64,000 nucleotides of DNA from Kluyvera intermedia (GCF_034424175.1 NZ_CP139986.1:3968001-4032000), one strand, 5' to 3'; positions 24,302 to 33,103 are shown, numbered from the stretch's first letter. Notes: a model not told the origin generated them from the letters alone. A program made the numbers and translations.

Positions 24302-24988
24302 TCAGTTTGTCTGACAGAGCTGCTTCGGCGTCGTTGCGCCAAAATCATTGACCGCGCGGAACGTCACGCGTCCTGCTGGCGCGTTTAGCGTTAAGGTCCC
24401 TTTTGGGGGCGCCATCGTGTTTGCCAGTTTTTTGCCGCCCACATACAACTCGACTAAAGAGACATAATAAGGCGAGCTATTGGTAATGGTCAGGCGGCTA
24501 CCTTGGGCATGGCAACGTAGTGCGGCTGGCGCATCAATCGACGACGATGGCAGGTTATCAGGACGAATAAACAGCTTTATCACGCTTTGCGTGGCGATTT
24601 GTAAGGTGTTACTCGCCAGCTTATGTTTGTCCACCGACGGAATGGCTTTACTGTTGAGATAGAAAACACTCTCTCGGTCCGTTGGCAGCGTGGGGCCGAC
24701 GTACATAATACGCAGCAGATTCTCTTTTTTCGGCTGCATCACAAACAGCGGTGGAGTCAGGATAAAATCGGTTGAACGAATACCATCGGCATTCGCTACC
24801 CAGGATTGGATCAGAAAGACGTTGGTTGCCGAGGAGTTAATAATAGGCAGAGAAACCTGCTTGCTACCCTGCGGATAAATCACGCGCGTCGAGCCCAGCG
24901 CAATACCGCCCGCCTGCGCCACAGTTGTCGTACCCAATACGAAAAGCAGCAGCAGCGACTGTATAATCTGAATGGTTTTGGTGCACAT
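24302..24988 (-). CDS. bcfB: Periplasmic fimbrial chaperone (BcfB-like)
   Basis: PapD-family chaperone of 228 residues, with signal peptide (about 1-27, ends AQA), the first-domain segment GSTRVIYPQGSKQVSLPIIN, and ITNSSPYYVSLVELYVGGK in the second domain. The start at 24988 is chosen because it gives a normal signal peptide; the longer open frame upstream reads through the bcfA end. It should cap pilins before they reach the usher next door. Confidence 0.9.
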   Translation of the reverse strand: MCTKTIQIIQSLLLLFVLGTTTVAQAGGIALGSTRVIYPQGSKQVSLPIINSSATNVFLIQSWVANADGIRSTDFILTPPLFVMQPKKENLLRIMYVGPTLPTDRESVFYLNSKAIPSVDKHKLASNTLQIATQSVIKLFIRPDNLPSSSIDAPAALRCHAQGSRLTITNSSPYYVSLVELYVGGKKLANTMAPPKGTLTLNAPAGRVTFRAVNDFGATTPKQLCQTN

Positions 24989-25082
24989 ACTCAATATACT
25001 CAGGTGACTTTGGGTTGTTATCGCGGCTCCGCGCGCAACAACCCTCCGGACGTCACGTACGGAGGGATAGCCTGATATCAAA

Positions 25083-25637
25083 TCAGGAATAGACCATGCT
25101 GAACGTTGCGGTTGCGGCGACGTTACCGGAAGTGGCTTCGCCGGTAGCAATGTAGTCGACGCTCAGCGGGATAACGTTTTCACCGTTAATCAGAGTGACC
25201 GTTGAGGAGGTTTCGCCGATATTCAGCACTTCACCGTCAGGCCCGTACAGCTGCAAAGCGACGTTGGTTGCCGCACCCGCACCAGCGGTGTTAGCCAGCG
25301 TATTATCAAGGCTTGCATCTTCCTGCCCGTTAAAAATAACCGCCGCATTCTGACTCACGCTGGTATCACAATCTTCAAGCTTGATGCTGAAATCTTCTTT
25401 CTGATTGGCGACCATACCGGCTGCCGTTAATTTAACCGCGCGAACCTGACCAAGGGTGACGGTTTGATCAATAGAGTCAGCCGAAACGGAACAGGCCGCA
25501 TCGACAACCTGACCAACAAAATTAACGGTACCGCCGGAAACAGTCGCGGTGGAATCACCAATTTCAGCAGCAGAAGCCAGCGTAGGAGCACCAATAATTA
25601 ACGCGGAAACAACCATGGCATAGACGTGATTTTTCAT
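25083..25637 (-). CDS. bcfA: Major fimbrial subunit (BcfA/FimA-like)
   Basis: 184-residue major pilin: signal peptide (MKNHVYAMVVSALIIGAPTL.., cleaved near ASA), FimA-like core VNFVGQVVDAACSVSADSIDQTVTLGQVR, a second Cys in KLEDCDTSVS, and the C-terminal FSMVYS strand. The ATG at 25637 has AAGGGA just upstream. First gene of the fimbrial operon, below a 411-base AT-rich control region. Confidence 0.92.
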   Translation of the reverse strand: MKNHVYAMVVSALIIGAPTLASAAEIGDSTATVSGGTVNFVGQVVDAACSVSADSIDQTVTLGQVRAVKLTAAGMVANQKEDFSIKLEDCDTSVSQNAAVIFNGQEDASLDNTLANTAGAGAATNVALQLYGPDGEVLNIGETSSTVTLINGENVIPLSVDYIATGEATSGNVAATATFSMVYS

Positions 25638-26048
25638 ACATTCCCTTAAATACAATAAGTGGTGAATAGTTTTTATGGCGATACCAATATCAGCAGACAG
25701 ATTCCTGACTCTGCATAAAATTAAACATTGCAGGTCATCGAATAATAAATATATAGTTTCACCAGTGATAATAACGAATACCTTACAATGACATGTAAAT
25801 CATTATTTCTGACTGGTAATTTTAATAAAAATAATTATTAACGAAACGACTATCCACATGCAATAACGGTTTCATGGTTTAAAAGGACTTGGGTTAACTT
25901 ACTGTTTTAGATAGAAGTTAATCCTCACGATCCCCATACGAAACACCATCCATTGATAAATAAATAATTTTATGATAAATCCATATTTCGTTCAGAGACA
26001 CGCGAGTATAAATATCGTACTAAAATCATCGTTAGCGATAAAAAAGGG
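25638..26048. promoter_or_regulatory. Fimbrial operon control region
   Basis: 411 AT-rich bases without a gene, between the IprA-like regulator and bcfA. It holds an inverted repeat at 25891-25924: arms GGGTTAACTT and AAGTTAATCC (9 of 10 paired) spaced by 14 bases, a candidate operator. No paired invertible-switch repeats and no recombinase gene were seen, so phase variation of the fim type is not supported. Confidence 0.5.
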
Positions 26049-26738
26049 TCAATAAGCCGCAGGTAACTTCCAGATAGATATCAATCGGCCATTTTCAATA
26101 TTGATATAGCCGCCTTTTTTTAGCTCCGAAAGCAATTTTAGGGTTCGGCTACGTGAAATGCCGGTACGCCGCTGGACAAAATTAAGCACATTAATACTCT
26201 GGCGGTAGTCATCAGGATAGGCCCAAATTTCTATCAATAGCGCACGAACTTTCAAATACGAATCGACGCCGACCAGCTCCCTGTCACGCACGCACATGAC
26301 CATCAAGCGATACGCCAGGAAGCGTGCAACGTCGTGCCAGAGCTCACACTCTTCGACGATCCGCACGAAATCCTCCAGTAGCACCGCGCGGCCGCTGCAA
26401 GCCGTTTCTGCGACCAGAAAGTGTTCTGGCCGGGCGGGCACATCATAGGTTATTCCATAACTGTCCGTCAGCCCGAGTATTGAAGGGGCAAATCCCGAGG
26501 TGATCTGCATCCGGTCGTCGCTGCGGCAGTATGAGATAACGCCACTTTCCAGAAGCACGATGCGGTTCCCATGCTCAGCAGAATTAAGCAGAAGTTCATC
26601 CCCTGCTTCTAGCAAAAATGGCTGACCAAACGGTAACAGTGCAGAAAACAAAGCATCGACAACCGCAAAGGGCTTTGCCTGCTGAGCGAAAATAAACGAA
26701 TGCAAAACATTTTCATTCTCACTGAAGTCTAGTTTCAT
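26049..26738 (-). CDS. IprA/YaiV-like winged-helix regulator
   Basis: 229 residues. N-terminal cyclic-nucleotide-binding-like beta roll (about 25-125), then a C-terminal winged helix (about 170-225: VLNFVQRRTGISRSRTLKLLSELKKGGYI). The ending ENGRLISIWKLPAAY closely resembles E. coli YaiV (IprA of Salmonella), but this is a second, locus-linked paralogue. The ATG at 26738 matches the family length better than a TTG 22 codons upstream; neither has a clear ribosome-binding site. It lies directly upstream of bcfA on the same strand and is a likely fimbrial regulator. Confidence 0.78.
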   Translation of the reverse strand: MKLDFSENENVLHSFIFAQQAKPFAVVDALFSALLPFGQPFLLEAGDELLLNSAEHGNRIVLLESGVISYCRSDDRMQITSGFAPSILGLTDSYGITYDVPARPEHFLVAETACSGRAVLLEDFVRIVEECELWHDVARFLAYRLMVMCVRDRELVGVDSYLKVRALLIEIWAYPDDYRQSINVLNFVQRRTGISRSRTLKLLSELKKGGYINIENGRLISIWKLPAAY

Positions 26739-27055
26739 TGTTTTTTTGATATGGTTTGCGGAAAAAGATAGACGAAAGATATAGTTCCAATCGAACCGCT
26801 TCAATTAATAATAAATAAGTTTATGTTGTAGTATTTATTATTTATAAAAAGCACAAATACACCATCAATTTCTAAATAAGATAATTCTCAATGCATTTAA
26901 CGAAATAAAAAACAAACAATAATTAAGAATAAAATTAACATATATCGTAGATACAAAAATACAACTACTAAAAATAATATAAAAAGATGGCAGTCGGCGG
27001 TGTTTCAGAGAGGATTTAACTGAACCATCACCGCTGCCACTCATTACACTACGGG
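26739..27055. other. AT-rich intergenic region
   Basis: 317 bases, very AT-rich, without a supported gene. The left part should carry the promoter of the IprA-like gene; the right end is the terminator of the 1002-residue protein gene. Confidence 0.5.
26981..27040 (-). terminator. Terminator of the carbohydrate-binding protein gene
   Basis: On the minus strand GGCAGCGGTG pairs (with mismatches) with CACCGCCGACTGCC, extended by GTTCAG/CTGAAAC inside, and is followed by ATCTTTTT. It lies 16 bases past the stop. Confidence 0.7.
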
Positions 27056-30000
27056 TTAACACTCACTAAAATAACGTGGGAATGCGTAGTATTCGCACAT
27101 TTTTTCTGCCAGCCAGCCGCCGTCCTCACCGTTTGAATGGATGGTGGTGATACTGACCGTCGAGCCACCACCCCATAACACGGCGAAAACATTATAGTCC
27201 GGCAGGTTAAGCGCCTGCATTTGTCCCCAGTCATAACCGCTGTCCCGACGTAAAAAATCGCCCACGCTGGATACACCATAGGTGGTGCTGTTAACCGGCA
27301 TGTCCAGGAGTTCAGAGGTTATTACATTGATATCTTTACCAATACGAGAATCCCCCATAAAGAAACTGCCACCGGAAGCAAAGTGAGTTGCCGCCATTTT
27401 GCTGCTCCCTTCCTCGGTAGTCGGCATATGGCCGCCAGGAATTTGCCACAGCATGGCCGGTGTATGCAGATCCTTTGCCGCCTGTTTAACCATTCCCAGA
27501 TAATGCAGCCAGCAGGTGGCATTCCAGCCATAGTGCGCCAGCGCATCCGGGCTAAAGCAGTCGCGTTCAAACTTATCAAAAGCGATAAAATCTGGCGCAT
27601 AGTCACCGCTGTAGACGCCGAGTTCTTCGATAAATGCCGCGATAGCCGCACCGTGAGCGACAGGATCGGCATCGGCTTTGAGCAGCCAATCCGCTGTTCC
27701 GGTGGCCCAAACGTTAGTTTGCCAGCCGAATGCGACATCCGGAGCAAACTGACGCACGATGTAGTTAATCGCCTGGACATAGCCATAGAGGTCATTACTA
27801 AATACCGGCAATGTCGGTGAACTCATCCCTGGCAGCGCAGGTAATGCGTTGATGGCTGCCGCCAACTGGACGTTAACATCTACGCTGTTCGCCTGGCGTA
27901 CCCCGGTATAACAGTAAGGCTCTTGTTGCATCGCGCCAAGAAAATCGGGGTTCAGCACAAAGGTAGCAGGGACGGCATGGTCACTGTCTTTGTAGGATTG
28001 TGCCGCCAGACATTGAGTGATGAAGTTGCCAAAGTGATTGCGTAAACGCTGACTGTTCTGCAAGTCGGATACCGCACTGCCCCCGCTGGCATTGGCGGTA
28101 TACACCACCATCACTGGCATCACCGGACGCCCTGCCTCTTTTTCAATTTCGCGCACCAGCGGCACGGTTTTATGAATGGGAAGCGAGTCATAATCAAGGA
28201 AGCCGTCGCCATTGGCATCCACTTCAGCCGCAGGAATAGGGTCTCCGCCACCATCAAACCCATCGTATTTAAACAATGCACTCACTGGGACATCGCGATA
28301 GCGCGAGACGGTCTCGGCAGCATTTACGGTAACCCCGCCATGCGCCAGATAGTTCGGCCAACCTTTCACCTGTAACGCAACGCCCTGGATAAATTCGAGC
28401 GTCACATTGTTATAGCTTTTCAGCAGGCGTAATGGCGCATCAAGTTCGCAACGCCATGGTGCATCGCCCACAAAAATGTCAGTCGCTTCAAGCGTATACA
28501 TCCCCGGAGCAATACGCATCGGCAGAGTCTGGGGTTGAGTGCCACTTTCCAGCATAAAGGTATATTGATATTGCGCGTTGCAAAGGCGATAACGCTGTGG
28601 GGCAACGCCTGTCGGTAAGCCCAGAATAGTCACCTGGACGTTGACAAAATCCTCGCTCTCGACGGCAGCCTGCCTGAAAGGCACGTTAACCTCTTTAAGC
28701 TCACCCGCCACCGGAGTGAAAGGTTCCGAGAACTCTGTCGTTGTAATTGATTGATTATTAATAATAGTTGGCTGAATGCTAAGGGCGTAATCATGATCCG
28801 CCAGCAGCTGTTTGACCCACTGCATCTGATTAACGTCCATGGTGAGCGTTTTTTCGCATATGCCCGCTTCGTTCCACAACTCGACGACCAGTTCCGCGCC
28901 GGCAAATTCAGGCGCCTCGACGTTAAGACAGACCGAAGCCAGCAGAACCGGCGATTGGTAGTCAATCACACAGGTCTCGTTATCATGGCCCGATGCCAGC
29001 GTCAGCGCACAGTGGCTATTTACTGGCGCGATCTTCATCTCATCGTTGTTTAATTCCAGCACCGTGATGGCGTAATCACCCGTGCTGAGATCGCTAATTG
29101 TCAGCATCTGCCCCCATTCACCCACGAAGCGCTGGGAGTGGGCGTCCGGGTAAAGCAAGTCAAAAGCCGGTTTGAGCGCCGTATTAACCGACATTGCGGG
29201 AAACTGCACCGCAATCGAGCCCTGTCGCGCCGGGTCATGCACCAATACCGCCTTCAACTCTCCCATCGCAACCGGGGTTTGTGTGGCGGCCAGGTAAAAT
29301 TGCAGCTCAGCGCTGTCGCCTGAGGCCAGCAGCAGCTCACCGTCATTATTGATAATGATGTTGTTCTTCTCGGTAGGCCAGCCGCCGTCGCTGCTCAAGG
29401 TCACAGGCTGATTCCCCAGCATTGAACCGCCGAACGAGCTGTACTGATCGGGATGCCCTGTCGCGCTAAAACTTAAAGTAAGTTTATTTAAATCAATTGA
29501 TTGTGAGTATCGATTGGTCAACGTCAGCGTCACTCGTTGATACCAGCTATTTGGATTGAGTGCACCGATGCTAAGAAGCGGACTATCGCCTTCAACGTTA
29601 TCATCAACGGGAATTTCCGGCTCAACCACTGTATCATCTGCCGGGATTTCCGGCTCAGGTTCAACCACCGGCTCATCTGCAGGAGCATCGGGTTCCACCT
29701 CATCTTGCGTTGATGATGCCAGCGTTAGCGTAAAAGTAGAGATCTTTACCGGTACCTGTGTGGCTGCAAAGCTAAAGAACAGCGTTCCGCTCTGCCCCGG
29801 CATTAGCCATAATGCCTCGCTGTTATTAATGATAATTTCATTAACATCCAGGGTACCTTGCGCCTTGCCGCTGAGCGTCAATGGCAAATTACCGTTCAAC
29901 GTACCGCCAAAAACACCCCATGGGTCCTGGTGGCCGGAAGCGGTGAAGCTGATGACAGCATTATTCATATCAACGGCACTTTTACCGTTATTTAAGACCG

Positions 30001-30064
30001 TTAAGGTGATTTTTTGATACCAGCTGTTAACGTCAATGTTACTGTTTGAAATAGAAAGGGCCAT
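27056..30064 (-). CDS. Tandem carbohydrate-binding protein with putative glycosidase domain, no signal peptide
   Basis: 1002 residues; I do not recognise a named family for the whole. Residues 3-116 and 163-276 are two copies of a beta-sandwich, carbohydrate-binding-like module (NSWYQKITLTVLNNGKSAVDMNN against NSWYQRVTLTLTNR), joined by an acidic Pro/Glu linker (119-160). Residues 300-590 look like further beta-rich modules. A calcium-loop motif DANGDGFLDYD is at 616-626. Residues 640-1000 alternate strands and helices as in a TIM barrel (VMPVMVVYTA, ATFVLNPDF, DVAFGWQTNVW, PDFIAFDKFERD, PAMLWQIPGGH, FAVLWGGG), suggesting a glycoside hydrolase. The N-terminus MALSISNSNID is not a signal peptide. 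GAGGA precedes the ATG. It follows the chitinase gene on the same strand across a terminator-like hairpin. Confidence 0.75.
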   Translation of the reverse strand: MALSISNSNIDVNSWYQKITLTVLNNGKSAVDMNNAVISFTASGHQDPWGVFGGTLNGNLPLTLSGKAQGTLDVNEIIINNSEALWLMPGQSGTLFFSFAATQVPVKISTFTLTLASSTQDEVEPDAPADEPVVEPEPEIPADDTVVEPEIPVDDNVEGDSPLLSIGALNPNSWYQRVTLTLTNRYSQSIDLNKLTLSFSATGHPDQYSSFGGSMLGNQPVTLSSDGGWPTEKNNIIINNDGELLLASGDSAELQFYLAATQTPVAMGELKAVLVHDPARQGSIAVQFPAMSVNTALKPAFDLLYPDAHSQRFVGEWGQMLTISDLSTGDYAITVLELNNDEMKIAPVNSHCALTLASGHDNETCVIDYQSPVLLASVCLNVEAPEFAGAELVVELWNEAGICEKTLTMDVNQMQWVKQLLADHDYALSIQPTIINNQSITTTEFSEPFTPVAGELKEVNVPFRQAAVESEDFVNVQVTILGLPTGVAPQRYRLCNAQYQYTFMLESGTQPQTLPMRIAPGMYTLEATDIFVGDAPWRCELDAPLRLLKSYNNVTLEFIQGVALQVKGWPNYLAHGGVTVNAAETVSRYRDVPVSALFKYDGFDGGGDPIPAAEVDANGDGFLDYDSLPIHKTVPLVREIEKEAGRPVMPVMVVYTANASGGSAVSDLQNSQRLRNHFGNFITQCLAAQSYKDSDHAVPATFVLNPDFLGAMQQEPYCYTGVRQANSVDVNVQLAAAINALPALPGMSSPTLPVFSNDLYGYVQAINYIVRQFAPDVAFGWQTNVWATGTADWLLKADADPVAHGAAIAAFIEELGVYSGDYAPDFIAFDKFERDCFSPDALAHYGWNATCWLHYLGMVKQAAKDLHTPAMLWQIPGGHMPTTEEGSSKMAATHFASGGSFFMGDSRIGKDINVITSELLDMPVNSTTYGVSSVGDFLRRDSGYDWGQMQALNLPDYNVFAVLWGGGSTVSITTIHSNGEDGGWLAEKMCEYYAFPRYFSEC

Positions 30065-30090
30065 TACCGATATTCCTCGTTCCCTGGTGG

Positions 30091-30117
30091 AAAAAGCCCC
30101 GGAAAACCGGGGCTTAC
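30091..30117 (-). terminator. Hairpin terminator after the chitinase gene
   Basis: Stem AAGCCCCGG (30094-30102) with 30107-30115, loop of four, followed on the minus strand by TTTTT. It sits between the chitinase stop and the next gene start, so the downstream gene needs read-through or its own promoter. Confidence 0.85.
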
Positions 30118-30138
30118 GTTATGGGTTAATGCTTATTA

Positions 30139-32253
30139 TCAGTAAGCGCCCAGATCGGTCCATGCTCCACCTGAAGCGCAGTTCAGGTCTGGCTGGTCGC
30201 CCTGAGACCACCATTTCACCTGGTAGTTATGGCCTTTCCAGCTAACGGTCTCGAAGGTGCCCCAGTTGCTGCCGTAGACGGTGCTGGTATTCCACAGCGC
30301 GTAAGGAGTTGTTTCATCCGCCGCGGCTGAGTCGTCTTCCTCTGGCGTGACGTCTTCTTCAGGTTCTACTGGTACCACAATATCTTCTTCTTCCGCGTCG
30401 CCTTCAGCTTCAGACTGAGCGATAGCAGGTACTGCGGTCAAAACAAAGCGCTGCTGAGTAGACGGTTCGTTGTAGCAATCGCGAACGAATAGAGTGAACT
30501 GGAAGGTGGTTTTTGCAGTCACTTCCGGTACCACAAACTCAATCACTTCTGCTGTTTTATCAGCCACGGTGATATCAGACGGTACGCCCCAGCTAAAGGT
30601 CAGTTCGTCCTCATCTTCATCAGAAGAACCGGCACCCGACAGCTGTACAGTAGAACCGCCAACGATAAGCAGCTCGATTGCCGCTTTCGGTGCATGGTTC
30701 ACATCTGGGGTGACGACTTCTTCTTCATCAGCTTCATCTGCTTCAGCGGGTTCAACGTTGATACCTTCGAAGTAGAACGGATCCATCTCAATCACTTCAG
30801 AAGAGATTTCATAGCCCAGACCTTCACGAGCGGCGTTAACCAGCACGCCGTTGTCTTGATCGATAGTCCAGGTGAACATGCCGCCCAGACCCAGGCTCGC
30901 TGCGTATTTGCCCTTCGCTTTCACAGAACGTGGGGTATCCAAAGACATGAACAGCTTGGATTCTGGGTTGTACAGGTAATCCGCATCAGCCACCTGGTCG
31001 GTATAGACGTTGAAACCGTTACGACCTTTCTGGTTTTCCAGATCCAGGTAGTTGTAAATCACGTCATACCATTCGCTGGTACCGGATTCAAAAGTCCCCG
31101 TCGTCGTGCCAGTTCCTGCGTTATAGGCACCTTTCAGTGGAGACAGAGATTCCAGTTCAGCACCGCGTGCATTACGGGTATAGCCCGCGTAACCGATGTT
31201 GATGCGATCGGATGGGAAGCCTTCTGACAGCAGGTGATCAACGATGGTATCCACTGCCCAGCCGCCCGCTTCCAGCGCTTTCAGGTTAGTGTGGTGAGTG
31301 ACGTTCTCAGCCCATGGGGTACCGAAGAAGTCATAGGTCATCAGGTTGATGCCGTACAGGCCGGCATTCAGCAGCGCTTTCACGTTGGAATAGTCGAAAG
31401 TCGCAACCACTGCGGAGCTGGCGATGGAGATTTTAACGTTGCTCAGGCTTGCGGCATCCAGCTGTTTACGCAGTTCACCAATCAACAGAGCATAGTTTTC
31501 GCCATCTTCTGGACCACATGGGTTACCTGCGCCTTCCGCATTTGGGTATTCCCAGTCGATATCCACTTCGCTAAACATTGGGAACTGTTTGAACAGTTTC
31601 ACCACACCTTTAGCGAAAGCTTTACGCGCCGCATCAGACGCTGCGGTTTCATGGAAACCATTACTCATGGTCCAGCCACCGATACTCATAGAGAGCGCCA
31701 GTTCATGGCCCTGTGCTTTGGCTTTTGCCTGCAGGTCACGCAGACCGCCGAGCAGACCTTTACAGTTAGCCTGAGTCACCGTTTTTGCATCAACATCCCA
31801 GCCGCTAACATCGTGGCCGACGTTTACGTAAGACTGGAAGTCGCCCCACGGATCGAGGAAAGTTGGCTCGTACTGAACTTTGCCGCACTGTTCTGCGCCT
31901 TCAGCAACCACATCACGCCACAGGCCATCCACTTTATGGAAACCTGTTACACCGACGAAACCGAAAATAATTTTATCGTAGGCGGTAGGAGAAACATTGG
32001 ACAGATCGTAACCACGACCACGGTTATCTTTTGAATCATCACCCTGCAGGCGACCGTCATACTGAGACCAGTCAGTGTAGTAACCAAATACCTTCGGTTT
32101 GGTTGTAGAAGACTTATATTGGTTATAAACAGGTTTAGCGACACGTGCAGAAGTATAGCTATATGCGCTAACTTCTTTTGCTGGGTTAAAACCGTCAGCT
32201 GCGTTGCTGGTTTCAGTAAGAGTATCGCCTTTAATCAGTTTGCTGGTAGCCAT
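30139..32253 (-). CDS. chiA: Family 18 chitinase without signal peptide
   Basis: 704 residues. GH18 catalytic barrel at about 52-480, with the SMSIGGW strand (188-194) and catalytic motif DIDWE (231-235, proton donor Glu235), and MTYDFFG (305-311). Acidic linkers (about 500-516 and 613-648) flank a PKD/Ig-like domain (520-607). A C-terminal chitin-binding CBM5/12 module follows (650-704, YALWNTSTVYGSNW, VKWWSQGDQP). The start at 32253 has AAGGA eight bases ahead. The N-terminus MATSKLIKGDTLTE has no Sec or Tat signal, as in the similarly sized Salmonella chitinase at this locus, which is exported by a holin/endolysin route. Neighbouring muramidase and holin genes support the same here. Confidence 0.93.
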   Translation of the reverse strand: MATSKLIKGDTLTETSNAADGFNPAKEVSAYSYTSARVAKPVYNQYKSSTTKPKVFGYYTDWSQYDGRLQGDDSKDNRGRGYDLSNVSPTAYDKIIFGFVGVTGFHKVDGLWRDVVAEGAEQCGKVQYEPTFLDPWGDFQSYVNVGHDVSGWDVDAKTVTQANCKGLLGGLRDLQAKAKAQGHELALSMSIGGWTMSNGFHETAASDAARKAFAKGVVKLFKQFPMFSEVDIDWEYPNAEGAGNPCGPEDGENYALLIGELRKQLDAASLSNVKISIASSAVVATFDYSNVKALLNAGLYGINLMTYDFFGTPWAENVTHHTNLKALEAGGWAVDTIVDHLLSEGFPSDRINIGYAGYTRNARGAELESLSPLKGAYNAGTGTTTGTFESGTSEWYDVIYNYLDLENQKGRNGFNVYTDQVADADYLYNPESKLFMSLDTPRSVKAKGKYAASLGLGGMFTWTIDQDNGVLVNAAREGLGYEISSEVIEMDPFYFEGINVEPAEADEADEEEVVTPDVNHAPKAAIELLIVGGSTVQLSGAGSSDEDEDELTFSWGVPSDITVADKTAEVIEFVVPEVTAKTTFQFTLFVRDCYNEPSTQQRFVLTAVPAIAQSEAEGDAEEEDIVVPVEPEEDVTPEEDDSAAADETTPYALWNTSTVYGSNWGTFETVSWKGHNYQVKWWSQGDQPDLNCASGGAWTDLGAY

Positions 32254-32644
32254 TTTAAATTTCCTTTTAAGTTTAAAAATTATCGCAGTTCGTTCTGCGG
32301 GGTCCATAATTCAACGACCAGGAAAAAATGGCTAATCACTAAACATCACGTTTAAAGCACTCACTCTCACACATCCGGATGATGCTGATTTTAGATATCT
32401 CTATAAGACATCATCGGCGCGTTTACGTAGCTCACAGCGTAAACATGAACAACAAACGATCAGCATATTAAATATCATTTATAAAGCCATTAAGCGTCAT
32501 TTACTTTAGAAGAGATAATGTGATGAGCATCGCTCGATCCAATGATAATACAATTAAATCGATGAGTATTAATGGATTGAGATGATCCTCGTACCTTATA
32601 TTCACCGCAGACAATTAGGATGTGTATAACTAAAGGATGACGTT
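32254..32644. promoter_or_regulatory. Divergent chitinase/regulator control region
   Basis: 391 AT-rich bases between the chitinase gene and the winged-helix regulator, without a gene. An inverted repeat GTTTACG (32421-32427) and CGTAAAC (32438-32444), spaced by 10 bases, is a candidate binding site for a dimeric regulator. Promoters for both directions should lie here, but none is clear enough to place. Confidence 0.5.
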
Positions 32645-33088
32645 ATGAAAAACTATCTCATAAATGAAAGCTGCATTTATAATGAAGGGAAATACGAGCT
32701 GAGAACAAAAGCGAATTCTCAGGTTATTAAGATGACCGCGATGAGAGCCAAGTGTCTTAGTTTTATTATCGAAAACGCACATGAAGGTATCATTGAACGG
32801 CAAAAGATTGCGGCTGAACTTTGGGGCAGCCGTAGTCATTTCGTCAATGATGCTAACCTGACACAAATACTCTACTTAATCAGACGAGATTTAAAGATGC
32901 TAGGGATTAGCGATCTTTTTATCACCATTCCGCGTCAGGGCATTCAGGTTAACAAAGACATCGCCATTAAGGCGATTGAGGATAAACCAAAGGTACAGAA
33001 AAAGCAGGTGGTGAGAAAAATGCTGGCAGCGTTAACCACCGTGTTTTCTGTCACCTTAGGCACCGCTATGTATTTGCATATTCATTAA
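32645..33088 (+). CDS. Membrane-tethered winged-helix regulator (CadC/ToxR-like)
   Basis: 147 residues: an OmpR/CadC-type DNA-binding domain at about 15-103 (TAMRAKCLSFIIENAHEGIIE, the NDANLTQILYLIRRDLK recognition region, ITIPRQGIQVN wing), a short lysine-rich linker and one membrane helix at about 125-145, with almost nothing beyond. It therefore resembles ToxR or CadC without the periplasmic sensor. The ATG has AAGGA upstream. It is divergent from the chitinase gene and is followed after 15 bases by the muramidase gene, so it is the obvious candidate for local control. Confidence 0.85.
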   Translation: MKNYLINESCIYNEGKYELRTKANSQVIKMTAMRAKCLSFIIENAHEGIIERQKIAAELWGSRSHFVNDANLTQILYLIRRDLKMLGISDLFITIPRQGIQVNKDIAIKAIEDKPKVQKKQVVRKMLAALTTVFSVTLGTAMYLHIH

Positions 33089-33103
33089 TTCAAGGAGCAG
33101 AAA

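Noticed and set aside
25638..26048. fim-type invertible switch upstream of bcfA
   Set aside because: Only one dyad is present; no separated pair of identical inverted repeats and no recombinase gene nearby.
29560..29720. Repeated GAACCGGAAATTCC-like codons as a tandem DNA repeat
   Set aside because: This is the coding sequence of the Pro/Glu-rich linker of the 1002-residue protein; repetition is only at the peptide level.
31234..32034. 266-codon open frame antisense to the chitinase gene
   Set aside because: The minus-strand frame has clear GH18 motifs and a good ribosome-binding site; this frame has neither.
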